Notes under the pieces: model-generated
Databases searched by the model: none
Seen by the model: the letters and a program-made list of their open reading frames with translations, nothing else
What the model was told of the DNA's origin: nothing
In this document: in pieces, positions 52,642 through 64,000 of the stretch
Position numbering within the stretch: the stretch's first letter is position 1
How the letters are laid out: every line of letters starts with the position of its first letter
Translations under genes and position numbers: made by a program
Assembly: GCA_903850425.1 (NCBI GenBank)
Contig: CAINLR010000001.1
Location: 124,001-188,000, forward strand
Source: an uncultured Verrucomicrobia subdivision 3 bacterium
GTDB lineage: Bacteria > Verrucomicrobiota > Verrucomicrobiia > Limisphaerales > UBA11358
Length of the DNA: 64,000 nt
Direction of reading: 5' to 3'

Positions 52642-53280
52642 ATGGAAACCATTTACGACGGGCTGATCCAGTATTTGATGCTGATTGCGCTGCTGACGTT
52701 CCACGAATTCGGCCATGCGTGGACGGCGTGGAAGTGCGGTGACGACACTGCGCGCCTGCAAGGCCGCGTCTCGCTGAATCCCGTGGTCCACATGGACATC
52801 ATTGGCACGGTGGTGCTGCCCTTGATGATGATTTTTCTGCCGTATGGCTACAGCCGCTTCATGATCGGGTGGGCGAAACCAGTGCCCGTGAATCCCTATA
52901 ATCTCGGGCAACCGCGCCGCGATGACATTCTCGTCACCATGGCCGGGCCGGGAATGAATTTGATTCTCGCCGTCCTCCTCGTGGCGCTCGCTCGGACGGG
53001 AATTATTTTTCATTCGATGGCGATGGCGGTGCTGTGCCTGCAGGCGGCGCGGCTTAGTTTGCTATTATGCTTCTTCAATTTGATTCCGATTCCGCCGCTG
53101 GACGGCTCCCATGTGATGCGCAATCTGGCCGGCATGAGCTACGAAACCTACGCCAATCTGGCGCGCTACGGTTTCATCGCGGTGATCGTGCTGCTGCAAA
53201 TTAAGCCGGTGCAAGACACCTTGAATGCGGTGACCGACGGCACGCTGGGTTGGCTGGCGCAACTGTTCGGCGTGCATTGA
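52642..53280 (+). CDS. M50 family membrane metalloprotease (site-2 protease-like, short form)
   Basis: 212 residues with several transmembrane segments. The zinc motif HEFGH lies in LLTFHEFGHAWTAW (residues about 21-25), and the second metal-site segment is NLIPIPPLDGSHVM. This is the minimal rhomboid-like M50B form without PDZ domains. Such enzymes cut substrates within the membrane; the target here is unknown. It is convergent with the phosphofructokinase gene, with a strong hairpin between. Confidence 0.88.
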   Translation: METIYDGLIQYLMLIALLTFHEFGHAWTAWKCGDDTARLQGRVSLNPVVHMDIIGTVVLPLMMIFLPYGYSRFMIGWAKPVPVNPYNLGQPRRDDILVTMAGPGMNLILAVLLVALARTGIIFHSMAMAVLCLQAARLSLLLCFFNLIPIPPLDGSHVMRNLAGMSYETYANLARYGFIAVIVLLQIKPVQDTLNAVTDGTLGWLAQLFGVH

Positions 53281-53326
53281 TTTGGCAGAAACGGCGCGCG
53301 GGTTCGCCGGCCCGCCGCAAAAGAAA

Positions 53327-53354
53327 ACGGCGGCGGGATTTTTCCCGCCGCCGT
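53327..53354. terminator. Strong hairpin terminator between the M50 and phosphofructokinase genes
   Basis: Perfect 12-base-pair stem ACGGCGGCGGGA/TCCCGCCGCCGT with a TTTT loop. On the minus strand it is followed by TTTTCTTTT, so it should terminate phosphofructokinase transcripts; on the plus strand no T-run follows. Confidence 0.8.
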
Positions 53355-53370
53355 CCGGAGCGTTGATTTC

Positions 53371-54657
53371 TTACTTCAGCCCGACCAGGTAGCCAAAGTG
53401 CGCGTGGAATTGTTCGGGGGTCATTTTGACGACCGCGCCGAGTTTGGCGAGTTGCTTGGCGTCCTCGAAGTCTTCACGTTCGAGGCGGATCATGTAAGCC
53501 TGGGCGCATTCGAAGGCTTCGCCATCCACGTTGACGCGGCGGTTTTGCATGCGGCCGGTCTTGGGATCGAGCATGTCCTCGAAGGGCAGCGGATTCATCT
53601 TGCCGTCCACGAAGCTGATGATGGCCCCGTATTTTTCGGCTTCGGCCGAGCGGAGGAATTTCACCGCGGCGTAACCAAGGTCGCGGGTGTATTCGGCATC
53701 AAACGGAATCGGATCGGCGCAGCGCAGTTCGTAGCCGAGATCCTTGTCAATGAAGGCCATTTTGATGCCGAGCTTTTCCAGGCGCACGGTCAACAGCTCT
53801 TTCATGAGGCGGCCGAATTCGATTTCGCCGAGGCGCAGGTGGCCGTGGTCGTCGCGGACAACTTTGCCATAGCGTTCCAACTGGCCGGCGGGGAGGGCTT
53901 CCACCAAACCTTTTTCGCCGATGGATTCGATCAAACCTTCGGCGAGCACCACCAGGCCGTATTGGGAGCCCTCGGCTTTGCGCTTGATGATGGAACCGAT
54001 GATGATGTCGCAGACTTCATCCACCGTGACGGTGCGCCCGCGAAATTCCTCGGAGATGATCGAGAGCGTGGCGGCCGAAGCCTTGGCAATGCCGAGGGCG
54101 AGATGGCCCGCCGCGCGGCCCATGCTGATGATGAGATACCAGCGCGACGTGGTCCGGGCGTCTTCAATCAGATTGCGGACAATCTGCACGCCGTAATGCC
54201 GGGCGGTTTCGTAACCAAACGTCGGCGCGGTGCCTGGCAGCGGCAGATCGTTGTCAATCGTCTTGGGCACATGCGCGACCTTGATTTTGCCGCCGCTGCG
54301 TTTCGCCACATGGCTGGCCGAAAACGCGGTGTCGTCGCCGCCGATGCTCACCAGCGCGGTGATGCCGAGCTTTTCGAACACGGTGAAAATATTTTTCATC
54401 TGCTCCTCGGACTTGGTCGGGTTCGTGCGCGCGGTGCCGAGAATGGAGCCGCCTTTGAGGTGAATATCCTTCACGTCGCGGATGGACAACGGCTTGATCT
54501 GCGTGGTGTCGCCCTGCGCAATGTGCTTGAACCCGTCACGAAAGCCGATGACTTCGTAACCTTGGTTGATGCCTTCGATGGTGGCCGCCGAGATGACGCC
54601 GTTCAAACCGGGTGCCGGACCGCCGCCAACCAGAATTCCAAGTCTGCCTCTACTCAT
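53371..54657 (-). CDS. 6-phosphofructokinase, probably PPi-dependent type
   Basis: 428 residues from ATG 54657 (ATG 54675 is also possible). The glycine loop ILVGGGPAPGLNGVI, the donor-site motif GGDDTA (Asp where ATP-type enzymes have Gly) and PKTIDND fit PPi-dependent members; GEIEFGR and the segment IPFDAEYTRDLGY follow. It phosphorylates fructose-6-phosphate in glycolysis, with PPi use making the step reversible. Donor specificity is inferred from the single Asp. Confidence 0.88.
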   Translation of the reverse strand: MSRGRLGILVGGGPAPGLNGVISAATIEGINQGYEVIGFRDGFKHIAQGDTTQIKPLSIRDVKDIHLKGGSILGTARTNPTKSEEQMKNIFTVFEKLGITALVSIGGDDTAFSASHVAKRSGGKIKVAHVPKTIDNDLPLPGTAPTFGYETARHYGVQIVRNLIEDARTTSRWYLIISMGRAAGHLALGIAKASAATLSIISEEFRGRTVTVDEVCDIIIGSIIKRKAEGSQYGLVVLAEGLIESIGEKGLVEALPAGQLERYGKVVRDDHGHLRLGEIEFGRLMKELLTVRLEKLGIKMAFIDKDLGYELRCADPIPFDAEYTRDLGYAAVKFLRSAEAEKYGAIISFVDGKMNPLPFEDMLDPKTGRMQNRRVNVDGEAFECAQAYMIRLEREDFEDAKQLAKLGAVVKMTPEQFHAHFGYLVGLK

Positions 54658-54769
54658 AGTTTTATTTTGTTGCATGAATGAATGTCTGCCAAGACAGCGT
54701 ATCCTGCCCGCGCCGGCAGATAATTTCAATTCCATTCTTGCCCCAATCAGGCCACCCTTGGCGCGCATA

Positions 54770-55333
54770 ATGAACCGAGCTGTTTTCCTGGACCGCGATG
54801 GCACGCTGATCGCGGAAAAAAATTATCTGCACCGGCCCGAAGACGTGGACATTTTCCCCGGCGCGGGCGCGGCGCTGAAGCGGCTCGCCGACGCGGGCTT
54901 CAAACTGCTGGTGGTCACGAATCAATCCGGCATCGGGCGCGGCTATTTCACGCTCGCCGACGCCGAACGCGTCAATGAGCACGTCCGCCGCGAACTCGCG
55001 CGCGACGGCGTGCGTTTTGAAAAAACCTACCTCGCGCCCGAAGCGCCCGACCAGCCGAGCCGGGGCCGCAAGCCGTCGCCCCAGTTTTTGTTCGATGCGC
55101 GCGACGAATTTGATCTGGACCTAGCCGAAAGCTACATGGTCGGCGACAAGCTGATTGATCTGGAATGCGGCTGGAATGCCGGCGTGAAAAAAAGTATTTT
55201 GGTGCGCACCGGTTACGGCGCGGAGCTGGAACGGCAATCCGCACTGGAACTCACGCGGGCGACCATTGTGGACGGACTGGCCGAAATGGCAGAGTGGATT
55301 CTGGCTAATTCAAAATTAATAACTAAAAACTAA
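54770..55333 (+). CDS. gmhB: GmhB-type D,D-heptose 1,7-bisphosphate phosphatase (HAD family)
   Basis: 187 residues from ATG 54770. HAD motifs: AVFLDRDGTLI (nucleophile Asp), VVTNQSGIGRG (motif II), and ESYMVGDKLIDLECG (motif IV). HisB-N is the closest alternative. The enzyme acts in ADP-heptose synthesis for the LPS core. Upstream longer frames overlap the phosphofructokinase gene and were rejected. glmS follows after 9 bases, so both serve envelope precursor synthesis. Confidence 0.9.
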   Translation: MNRAVFLDRDGTLIAEKNYLHRPEDVDIFPGAGAALKRLADAGFKLLVVTNQSGIGRGYFTLADAERVNEHVRRELARDGVRFEKTYLAPEAPDQPSRGRKPSPQFLFDARDEFDLDLAESYMVGDKLIDLECGWNAGVKKSILVRTGYGAELERQSALELTRATIVDGLAEMAEWILANSKLITKN

Positions 55334-55342
55334 AAATTCACC

Positions 55343-57265
<1,923 letters not shown>

Positions 57266-57310
57266 GACTGGTTTGGCCTGCCGGCGGCGGGGCGACCGGC
57301 GCGGCTGGGC

Positions 57311-58012
57311 TTAGGCGGTCTTCTCGTCCTGCACCCATTGAATGGCTTGGAGCATGACTTCGGTGGAAGACTTGAGGTTTAACTTGTCTTTGATCCGGTT
57401 GCGGAAGGAATTGACGGTGGGAATGGTGACACTCATTTCTTCGGCGATGATACGGACAGCCTTGCCCTGCCCGAGCATCCGGAACACCTCTAATTCGCGG
57501 TCGCTCAAGGCTTCGAGCGGCGAGGCGGGCGGTTCGGTATTTCCGCGCATGAATTTGCCGACCATCGCGCTGGCCATCTTTTCACTCAGGTGCAAATCGC
57601 CGCCGAGGACTTTGCGAATGGCCACCTTCACGGTCTTGGAAGGTTCGTGTTTCATCACAAAACCCATGGCCCCGGCGCGCAACGCCCGTTCGGCATAGAG
57701 CGATTCGTCGTGCATGGAAACGACCAGCACGGGCAGATCCTCGTATTCCTTTTTGATGGTCTTGATGAGATCTATGCCGCTGGTGCCGCCGAGCGAAATA
57801 TCCACGATGACCAGGTCGGGGTGGCTGGTCGGAATGCCTGCGAGCGCCGCGCTGGCGTCAGCGGCATCGCCACAAACGGCCATGTCCGGTTCCCGCTCGA
57901 TGAGTTGGCGCAAGCCTTCGCGGAACATGGCGTGGTCGTCCACCAGAAACACGCGGCTTTTCTTGGCGGCGGTTTTGCCGGCGTTGGCCGCGGGATAAAT
58001 TTCTTTAGTCAT
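57311..58012 (-). CDS. LuxR/NarL-type response regulator
   Basis: 233 residues. The receiver domain has VFLVDDHAMFREGL, the phosphoacceptor Asp in LVIVDISLGG, and the switch Lys in GFVMKHEPSK. The C-terminal HTH is LSDRELEVFRMLGQGKAVRI followed by VTIPTVNSFRNRIKDKL. It overlaps the histidine kinase gene by 8 bases, forming a two-component pair. Target genes are not evident; the secreted-protein genes to the right are candidates only by position. Confidence 0.95.
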   Translation of the reverse strand: MTKEIYPAANAGKTAAKKSRVFLVDDHAMFREGLRQLIEREPDMAVCGDAADASAALAGIPTSHPDLVIVDISLGGTSGIDLIKTIKKEYEDLPVLVVSMHDESLYAERALRAGAMGFVMKHEPSKTVKVAIRKVLGGDLHLSEKMASAMVGKFMRGNTEPPASPLEALSDRELEVFRMLGQGKAVRIIAEEMSVTIPTVNSFRNRIKDKLNLKSSTEVMLQAIQWVQDEKTA

Positions 58013-60464
58013 GTTTGAATTCCTGCACTTTGGGGGATAGCGGCACTTCGCACTTAACTTGGGTGCCGTGAGCGGGCCGGTTTATCAAGTCTAAAGTTCC
58101 GCCGATCACGCGGGCGCGGTAACGCATGATGCGGATGCCCATGCCCGTGCCCTGGCCAGCGGCGGGCGGTTTGAGGCCAATGCCATCGTCGGCGACGACC
58201 AGCGTGAGCAGGTCGTTGGCATGGCTCAGCGTGATGGTGACGTGCGTGGCCTGGCCGTGTTTGGCGGCGTTGAGCACACTCTCCTGGGCGATGTAGTAAA
58301 GGTGCAGGGCCAGACTGTTTTCCAATTCCGGTGCTGGCGCAGCGCCGGTGAACTGGCAGTCAATTTTGAACAAGGCCGTCGTGTTGCCGGCCAGTTCGGC
58401 GAGGGCTGAGGCCAGCCCGCTTTCTTCCAGCTTCACCGGGAACAGGCCCCGGGCGATGCTCCGGGTCTGGCTGATGGACTCGTTGATGAGCCGGCCAATG
58501 CGCTCGGCCTCGGCGGCTTCGAACGCCCCTTTTTCCTGCAACTGATCCGCGAGAATATCAATCAAATAGCTGGTGGCGGCGAGCTGCTGGCAGACGCCGT
58601 CATGCAGGTCGTGGCCGATGCGGCGCTGTTCACGATTGCTGACTTCGAGAACTTCCTTTTCTAGCCGCTTCCGTTCGGTGATGTCGCGCCCGATGCTTTC
58701 GACTTCTGAATCCTCCCCGGCCGACTCGATGATCCGCGTGCTGATTTCGAGACGGAAACGTTGCCGGGCGGCGTTGCTGAAATCGAGTTCTACCGTCGGC
58801 GGCTCGGCATGTTTGACCACCTGATCCAGCCATTGACGGGCAATGGCGTGCTGATCTTCCGGCAGCAAATCCATGAGGTTGAGCGACAAGATTTCTGCCC
58901 GCCGCCGTTGCAGGAGTTGCTCGCCGGTGGCGTTGATCGAAGTGATCCGCCCGCTGAGGTCGTGGGTGAAGACCATGTCGTTGGCATTTTCAAACAGGTT
59001 GACATAGCGTTCCTTCAGCGTGGCTTCGAGGACCAACTGCTGGCGGATGGTCTGGGTCTGCTCCTGCACGCGCCGGCGCAGCGCGGCGATCCAAGTAAAG
59101 GCGCCCATGACCACAAAGGCCAGCGCCCCGGCGATCCAGAGCATTTTTTTGAGCGTCCACCACGGCGGCGAATGCAGCACCACCACATCCTCCGGGCGGC
59201 GCAGCAATACGCGAAAAGATTTCGCCCGCCAGATTTCGCCCGCCTCCCAAGCCCCCGGTTCCACCAGACAAATGCCGGTGACCGCGAGCGTGCTCCCGTT
59301 TTCCAGCCGGGCATAGGCCTTGCCGTCGTCCGTCTGCTGATAGGCGTGAAAAATAAATCCGCCGGCTTCCAGCGCCAACGAATGTTCCCGCCCGTCCTGG
59401 GCGTGACTCAACAATTTTGCCTCAATGCGGATGAGCCGGCAGTCGAAATCCCCTTTCAAAGCCTCATCACGGTTGATCCACGCCGGAGCCGGCGGGAGGC
59501 CGTCGCCGGTTTTGCGAAAGATCGCGTCCTGCAAGGCCGGGGTGTATTGTCCTGGCGCCGCAAAACCGAGCACTTCGACGCGGTCGCCCAGTTGCAGTGG
59601 CACCGTGGATTTGGTCTGCACAAACAGACCGTTGTTCCCGTCCCGGACATACAGCGCGGAGCCGGGCTGAAAGTAAGCGACCGTGCCGCTGATTTTCACG
59701 CGGTGCCCGAAAGTCCCTTGCGGCGTAAATTGGAAGAGGCTGCTGGTGTTCTGCGTGGGAATGTCGAACGGATTGGCGGTGGCCAGAATTTCCACGGCCA
59801 CATCGGCCGCGCGCGGCACCATGAGCCGGTTGGCAAACAGTTGCCGCTGCCGGTTGAAGAGCGAGGAGCATACCCCCCGAATCCGGACCGTGCTGTCCAC
59901 CAGAGTTTGCGCCGGCGTGGCAGGCAAATCTGCGGCATAGACCGTCAGCCGTCCCCCGCCCGTGGCCAATTCGACCAAATAATGTTTGGAGGTTTCCTCA
60001 AACTGCACGGAGCGAACGACGCCGGCGACCTCCACAAACTGGCTGTCCTCCTTGCCGCTGGCCAGTTGCTCAAACGTCACCCGCGGCGGCGTCGGCAACT
60101 CCGCCCGGCCCACGATGCGGACCTGTTCCGGCAGAATGACCGGGGCGTATTCCCCCGGACTCGTGAAGCCTTCCACCTCCACCAACTGCCCGGGCAATAA
60201 AACCGGCACGTTGGTTTCCCGCAGGTATATGCCGGCCGTTTCATCCTGGATGAAACGGGAATAAAGTTTGTCGTCGTAAAACGTCACCACCCCGCGCAAC
60301 TTCACCGGGTAGTGCTGCGCGGCCTGCCGCACCGTCAAATTGCGCACCGCCGCCGCCGTCGTCAGCAGGCGCGGCGGCGCTTCCTCCGCCGCGGCCACCG
60401 CGGCCACGAAAAAAATCGCCGGCAAAACCAACCAAGGCCGCCAGCGCTGCAGAGTGTTGTTCAT
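58005..60464 (-). CDS. Membrane sensor histidine kinase (HisKA_3 type) with PAS domain
   Basis: 819 residues from ATG 60464 (an ATG at 60500 is possible). An N-terminal signal/membrane segment is followed by two OB-like extracellular domains (KLRGVVTFYDDKLYSRFIQD and HRVKISGTVAYFQPG...), one transmembrane helix near residue 470, a PAS domain (NLFENANDMVFTHDLSG), the H-box RRIGHDLHDGVCQQL and an HATPase with VVADDGIGLKPP. NarL-type kinases of this plan pair with the overlapping response regulator. The signal is unknown. Confidence 0.93.
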   Translation of the reverse strand: MNNTLQRWRPWLVLPAIFFVAAVAAAEEAPPRLLTTAAAVRNLTVRQAAQHYPVKLRGVVTFYDDKLYSRFIQDETAGIYLRETNVPVLLPGQLVEVEGFTSPGEYAPVILPEQVRIVGRAELPTPPRVTFEQLASGKEDSQFVEVAGVVRSVQFEETSKHYLVELATGGGRLTVYAADLPATPAQTLVDSTVRIRGVCSSLFNRQRQLFANRLMVPRAADVAVEILATANPFDIPTQNTSSLFQFTPQGTFGHRVKISGTVAYFQPGSALYVRDGNNGLFVQTKSTVPLQLGDRVEVLGFAAPGQYTPALQDAIFRKTGDGLPPAPAWINRDEALKGDFDCRLIRIEAKLLSHAQDGREHSLALEAGGFIFHAYQQTDDGKAYARLENGSTLAVTGICLVEPGAWEAGEIWRAKSFRVLLRRPEDVVVLHSPPWWTLKKMLWIAGALAFVVMGAFTWIAALRRRVQEQTQTIRQQLVLEATLKERYVNLFENANDMVFTHDLSGRITSINATGEQLLQRRRAEILSLNLMDLLPEDQHAIARQWLDQVVKHAEPPTVELDFSNAARQRFRLEISTRIIESAGEDSEVESIGRDITERKRLEKEVLEVSNREQRRIGHDLHDGVCQQLAATSYLIDILADQLQEKGAFEAAEAERIGRLINESISQTRSIARGLFPVKLEESGLASALAELAGNTTALFKIDCQFTGAAPAPELENSLALHLYYIAQESVLNAAKHGQATHVTITLSHANDLLTLVVADDGIGLKPPAAGQGTGMGIRIMRYRARVIGGTLDLINRPAHGTQVKCEVPLSPKVQEFKHD

Positions 60465-60546
60465 GGCATGTCGCAATGCGGATTGCTTAACCGGCGGCAC
60501 AACTCAGCGCGATTAGACTTGGCCGAAAATATCACAACTATTTTAA

Positions 60547-60575
60547 TTGACAATATTTTCGCAGTGTAATACTAA
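60547..60575 (+). promoter_or_regulatory. Strong sigma70-type promoter for the secreted carbohydrate-binding protein
   Basis: TTGACA (60547-60552), a 17-base spacer and TACTAA (60570-60575) lie about 80 bases before the start at 60654. AT-rich surroundings fit a strong promoter. Confidence 0.55.
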
Positions 60576-60653
60576 TTACTACACACCCAACAATCATGGC
60601 GAATCAAGACACCGACGTTTTGTCGTCGCCTGGTGACAACCAAAAACAAAACA

Positions 60654-62333
60654 ATGAAAACAACTGACATACTCAATGCGCACCGCACCTGGCGGGCCAA
60701 AGGGGTTAAATCCATAACGCTGATCTTCGCTGCGGGCACCCTGCTGCTCGGCGCCAGGACTGCGCAGGCAGACACCACCAACCTGTTCCCAAATGGAGGA
60801 TTCGACAGTCCCGCCGGAGCGGGCGGCGGCAATGCCGGCTGGGTCGAAGTCTTCGGCGGCGGCACCACGGCCTATGCCTATCCGCTCACGGGCGGCAATC
60901 CGGGCAGCTACGGTATCATGGATAATACTGCGGCCCCCGCCGGCAGTTGGGCGATTTGGGTCGGTGGCAATGCCGACCCGCTGCCGATTAGTCCCATGGG
61001 CTTGGTGGCCGGCGGCACCTACAACTTTGTCCTGGATATGAAGACCTTTACCTCGGGCGGCGGGTTCGAGGGCGGCGTCAAAATTGAATCCTGGGGTCCG
61101 GCGGGCTATATCAGCAACAGCGGCGAACTACGGGCGGGTTCGGAGTCTGCCATTTGGGAAACCTATACCTTCAGCGTCACGCTCGATGCGGCGGCCACGG
61201 GGATTAAGGTCGTGCCCCTTTGGGCCCAAGCGGCCAAAGTCGGTTATGACAACATTGGCGTGGTGGTGCCTCCGCAAAGTCTCCTCGCGTCCATCACCAG
61301 TCCTGCCGAAGGTGACACGGTAAGCAGTATCGCCTTTACAATCAATGCCTCGGCCGTGGTCAGTCCGGGTAACGTCACCAACGTGTCTTTCTATGACGGA
61401 GCCAGCCTCATTGCTAGCGACACCACTTATCCTTACAGTTTCACCTACAACGGGGCGTCGGTGGGCAGCCACACACTGACAGTTGTTGCCAAGGATAATC
61501 AAGGCGGGGTGACGACGTCAGCCGCCGTCAACATCACGGTCGCCGCCATCGCCCTGCCGCCGCCGCCCGCGCCGACCAACAACGCGCCGACGCCGATCTG
61601 GCCGGCATCCAAGGTGATCAATTGGTATGACAGCGTCGCCCTCTACCCGCAACTCTCACCCTGCAATTGGACGCCCTGGGGTTCCACCGGCAGCCGGGGT
61701 GACTATACGATCACCGCGCCCGGCGGGAGAGTCATCAAATCCTACTTGGGACTCGGCTACGCGGGTGTAGAGGTGAACCCGACCTATAGCGCCGGGCTGT
61801 CGCAAAACCTGGCCAACATGACTACGATGCATGTGGACGTCTGGACGAAAGGCAATCAGTTGGCGATTCAATTGCAGAGTGTCTTCGGCATCAACGGCAA
61901 TGTCGGTGCCATTTATCTGTTGGATTCCACGGTCATCACCAGCAATGTCTGGATCGGCCTGGACATTCCGCTGTCCGTGTTCACCAACATTACTCCCACG
62001 TTGGATCTGACCCATATCGACCAGCTATTGTGGATTGATAACTTTGGCCCCGGGATTCAGAACAGCGATTACTTTTTTGACAACGTGTATTTCTACAACA
62101 ACACGCCGGTCATACAAAATGCGGCCAAGAGCGGGACGAATTTCACCTTGCAGGTGGCCTCGTCTAATCCCCTGACGGCCCCGACCGGAACCAACTATGT
62201 GTTGCAAGCAACGACTGCGCTCACACCGGCCAATTGGACGAGCCTCAAGACTAATGTGGGAACGGGCGGGATGCTCACCTTCACAAACCCGGTGACGACG
62301 GGCAATAAATTCTTCCGCATCAAGGCCCAGTAA
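60654..62333 (+). CDS. Secreted multidomain carbohydrate-binding-type protein
   Basis: 559 residues from ATG 60654 with a long signal region (residues 1-40). A first CBM4/9-like beta domain ([13 protein letters not shown] to about residue 205) is followed by a bacterial Ig-like domain ([20 protein letters not shown]), a Pro-rich linker, and a second beta domain ([16 protein letters not shown]). The C-terminal [10 protein letters not shown]...FFRIKAQ tail is a repeated end in verrucomicrobial secreted proteins. No catalytic residues were found. It may bind glycans for the adjacent GH16. Confidence 0.7.
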   Translation: MKTTDILNAHRTWRAKGVKSITLIFAAGTLLLGARTAQADTTNLFPNGGFDSPAGAGGGNAGWVEVFGGGTTAYAYPLTGGNPGSYGIMDNTAAPAGSWAIWVGGNADPLPISPMGLVAGGTYNFVLDMKTFTSGGGFEGGVKIESWGPAGYISNSGELRAGSESAIWETYTFSVTLDAAATGIKVVPLWAQAAKVGYDNIGVVVPPQSLLASITSPAEGDTVSSIAFTINASAVVSPGNVTNVSFYDGASLIASDTTYPYSFTYNGASVGSHTLTVVAKDNQGGVTTSAAVNITVAAIALPPPPAPTNNAPTPIWPASKVINWYDSVALYPQLSPCNWTPWGSTGSRGDYTITAPGGRVIKSYLGLGYAGVEVNPTYSAGLSQNLANMTTMHVDVWTKGNQLAIQLQSVFGINGNVGAIYLLDSTVITSNVWIGLDIPLSVFTNITPTLDLTHIDQLLWIDNFGPGIQNSDYFFDNVYFYNNTPVIQNAAKSGTNFTLQVASSNPLTAPTGTNYVLQATTALTPANWTSLKTNVGTGGMLTFTNPVTTGNKFFRIKAQ

Positions 62334-62356
62334 ACGGCTGCGGCAATCGGACCCAC

Positions 62357-62387
62357 GCTGAGCCTGCGCTAAAATCGCAGGCTCAGC
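62357..62387 (+). terminator. Rho-independent-type hairpin after the carbohydrate-binding gene
   Basis: Perfect 12-base-pair stem GCTGAGCCTGCG/CGCAGGCTCAGC with a 7-base loop, followed by TTT. Confidence 0.7.
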
Positions 62388-62404
62388 TTTACGCCAAGAA
62401 CAGC

Positions 62405-63175
62405 ATGAATCCCCATCGAACCGCCCGTCAAAACGGCTTTACCCTGATTGAATTGCTGGTCGTTATCGCCATCATAGCCATTCTCGCCGCCATGCTGTTG
62501 CCGGCGCTGGCCAAAGCCAAGGAGAAGGCCAAGGCGATTGCCTGTATCAGCAACAACAAACAAATTGGTTTGGCGATGATGATGTATGTCGGCGACAACA
62601 ACGACTACTTGCCACCGTTGAACGAGGCGAACTTCATGAAGCACACGAGCAACTGGTATTTCAAGATTTTGGATGGCGGCAAGTATCTGACCAGCAGCGC
62701 CACCTCGAACAATGTCTGGCGTTGCACCGCCGTGCAGAATGCGGACATCCAGTCCGGCACCGTGACTTATTATAGCTCTCCTTGCGAAGGGTATGGACCG
62801 CTCGAAGATATCATCAACCCGGATAAGGGAATTATTCGCTACGCCTGGGATCTCGCCGACAACGTTCAAGGCAGCCGCAAATTAAGTTCCATCAAGCGGA
62901 CCAGCGAAATCTGGTTGATTGGCGACGTGGGGCAGCCAAAAGTCGCCGCCGAAAACCTGATCGCTTCCGCGCCTCGCAGTGGCTACTATACGGATATTAC
63001 TGTGATCAAACCGATCCTCGGCTCAGCCTGGAAAACTGTGAACCCGCCCAAACAGGCCGCCTGCCGACACAATAGTCGCGCCAACTTTTCGGCGTGCGAC
63101 GGACATGTCGAGACGTGGAACTGGTCCGACCTGGCCACCGACAAAAATGATACCTTTGCGCTGAACGGCTTTTGA
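62405..63175 (+). CDS. Prepilin-like secreted protein, H-X9-DG type
   Basis: 256 residues. A type IV prepilin-like N-terminus ([20 protein letters not shown]) is the class III signal. The C-terminus contains [18 protein letters not shown], the H-X9-DG pattern of pseudopilin-like proteins that are expanded in planctomycetes and verrucomicrobia. Function in pili, type II secretion or surface layers is unknown. Lies between two secreted carbohydrate-related genes. Confidence 0.85.
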   Translation: MNPHRTARQNGFTLIELLVVIAIIAILAAMLLPALAKAKEKAKAIACISNNKQIGLAMMMYVGDNNDYLPPLNEANFMKHTSNWYFKILDGGKYLTSSATSNNVWRCTAVQNADIQSGTVTYYSSPCEGYGPLEDIINPDKGIIRYAWDLADNVQGSRKLSSIKRTSEIWLIGDVGQPKVAAENLIASAPRSGYYTDITVIKPILGSAWKTVNPPKQAACRHNSRANFSACDGHVETWNWSDLATDKNDTFALNGF

Positions 63176-63214
63176 AGCACCAATCTCGACCATTTGTGAA
63201 ACCTGCTACGAACC

Positions 63215-64000
63215 ATGAATAATACAGTTCGCAACACGCTTGGCATTTGTGCCGGCCTTACCCTCGCGGTGGCTACGGCGCTGGCCGATAATGTGCTGAC
63301 CAATCCCGGCTTTGAATCCGATGCCCCGGGCCAAAGTCAAAATCTAGTCGGGTGGACTTGGTATGGCCAGTCGTGGGGGAATACCTTTAATGAGACTGGC
63401 GCGGAAGCCCGGAGTGGCAACAACTACTTCAAGGTCTTTCCCGGATTCACCAAGAGCATCAACTACAGCGGCATCCAGCAGGACTATCCGGCAGCCCCGG
63501 GCACAACCTATACGGCGGAGGGTTGGGCCAAGATGATTTCTTCGGATAGTCTCACCGGCTCCAACGTCGCGTGGATCGAAGTTTCATTCCGCGATGCCCA
63601 CGCCAACCAACTCGCACTCTATCGCTCCAGCCTGATCAACACCAACGCCATTCTGGCCGGCACTTTTCCGAAAGACACCTGGGTCAGTCTGCCGATCACC
63701 AACCAATATGACCCGAATAACTATACCGTTACCAACACCACGACTATGCTGGTCGCTCCGCCGGGAACTACCGTCGCGCGGTATCAGGTAGTCTTGCAAG
63801 GCGACGTCGCGGGTTCCACTGGTTCGGTTTATTTTGATGATCTCACCTTAAACCTGACAAGTCCTGCGGCCACGGCACCAGCCGGGGATTGGCGGCTAGT
63901 CTGGAGCGATGAGTTTAATCAGCCGGATGGCAGTGCGCCGGATGCCACCAAGTGGAGTTACGAGACGGGCGGAAATGGCTGGGGTAACCACGAACTGGAA
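63215..64000 (+). CDS. GH16 family beta-glucanase-like protein, 3' end cut by the window
   Basis: ATG 63215 with a signal peptide. A CBM4/9-like domain (NVLTNPGFESDAPGQ to about residue 215) precedes the GH16 opening WRLVWSDEFNQPDGS, then KWSYETGGNGWGNHELE at the window edge. The catalytic EXDXXE motif lies beyond the end. GH16 members hydrolyse laminarin, lichenan, agar or carrageenan; the specificity is not readable here. Confidence 0.85.
   Translation, partial: MNNTVRNTLGICAGLTLAVATALADNVLTNPGFESDAPGQSQNLVGWTWYGQSWGNTFNETGAEARSGNNYFKVFPGFTKSINYSGIQQDYPAAPGTTYTAEGWAKMISSDSLTGSNVAWIEVSFRDAHANQLALYRSSLINTNAILAGTFPKDTWVSLPITNQYDPNNYTVTNTTTMLVAPPGTTVARYQVVLQGDVAGSTGSVYFDDLTLNLTSPAATAPAGDWRLVWSDEFNQPDGSAPDATKWSYETGGNGWGNHELE

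Noticed and set aside
53398..54681. 427-codon plus-strand frame antisense to phosphofructokinase
   Set aside because: GC-driven shadow; the minus frame carries the GGDDTA and PKTIDND motifs.
58761..60200. 479-codon plus-strand frame antisense to the histidine kinase
   Set aside because: No protein family resemblance; it runs against clear PAS and OB-like domains.

Overview
The window looks like a chromosomal segment of a Verrucomicrobiota bacterium, probably of the Pedosphaera/Limisphaera type. The inference rests on a planctomycete-verrucomicrobial (PVM) type bacterial microcompartment (BMC) locus, secreted glycosidases and sulfatases, a prepilin of the H-X9-DG type, a secreted protein ending in an FFR-x-KA tail, high GC, and many short palindromic repeats, some of them inside genes. 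No tRNA, rRNA, CRISPR array or classical insertion sequence was found.

Layout. 1-2677 (minus): a GH92 mannosidase cut by the window edge and an aldose epimerase. 3352-7936 (plus): secreted alpha/beta hydrolase, NamZ-type muramidase, serine hydrolase of the beta-lactamase fold, TSUP permease. 8002-23314: two divergent Rex redox repressors and a long plus-strand operon. The operon holds an electron-bifurcating-type [FeFe] hydrogenase (HydC, HydB, HydA), its maturases HydG, HydF and HydE, an aspartase-like lyase, a small [2Fe-2S] protein, a HydS-like putative H2 sensor, a SpoIIE-type phosphatase and a small lipoprotein. A perfect Rex operator lies at its 5' end. 23634-26242 (minus): TPR protein and chorismate synthase.

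26306-37696: the BMC locus. Minus arm: PduT-like Fe-S shell trimer, PduS/RnfC-like flavoprotein, a GxxExxY gene inside an inverted-repeat cassette, and a DeoR regulator. Plus arm: PduL, two BMC-H, an acetate kinase-family protein, a third BMC-H, one BMC-P, a PduP-like aldehyde dehydrogenase, two more BMC-P and a class II aldolase. This fits breakdown of fuculose- or rhamnulose-1-phosphate to lactaldehyde and on to an acyl phosphate. The isomerase, the kinase and the lactaldehyde reductase are not in this window.

38009-43123: rRNA methyltransferase-like protein, secreted unknown, M16 peptidase, Imm5-like immunity protein. 43120-50431 (minus): a polysaccharide-degradation set made of a double-domain alginate lyase-family protein, a GH2 enzyme, a sulfatase and an esterase. 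50495-57265: PLP decarboxylase, FabI, M50 protease, phosphofructokinase, GmhB-like phosphatase, GlmS. 57311-60464: LuxR-type response regulator and histidine kinase. 60654 to the end: secreted carbohydrate-binding protein, prepilin-like protein and the start of a GH16 glucanase.

How it fits together (inference): deoxysugar breakdown in the BMC makes NADH at the aldehyde dehydrogenase. Outside the shell, NADH and reduced ferredoxin can be reoxidised by HydABC as H2, with Rex reading NADH/NAD+ and the HydS-like protein reading H2. Several classes of short inverted repeats have spread through both systems and now supply start codons, stop codons and C-terminal tails of neighbouring genes.
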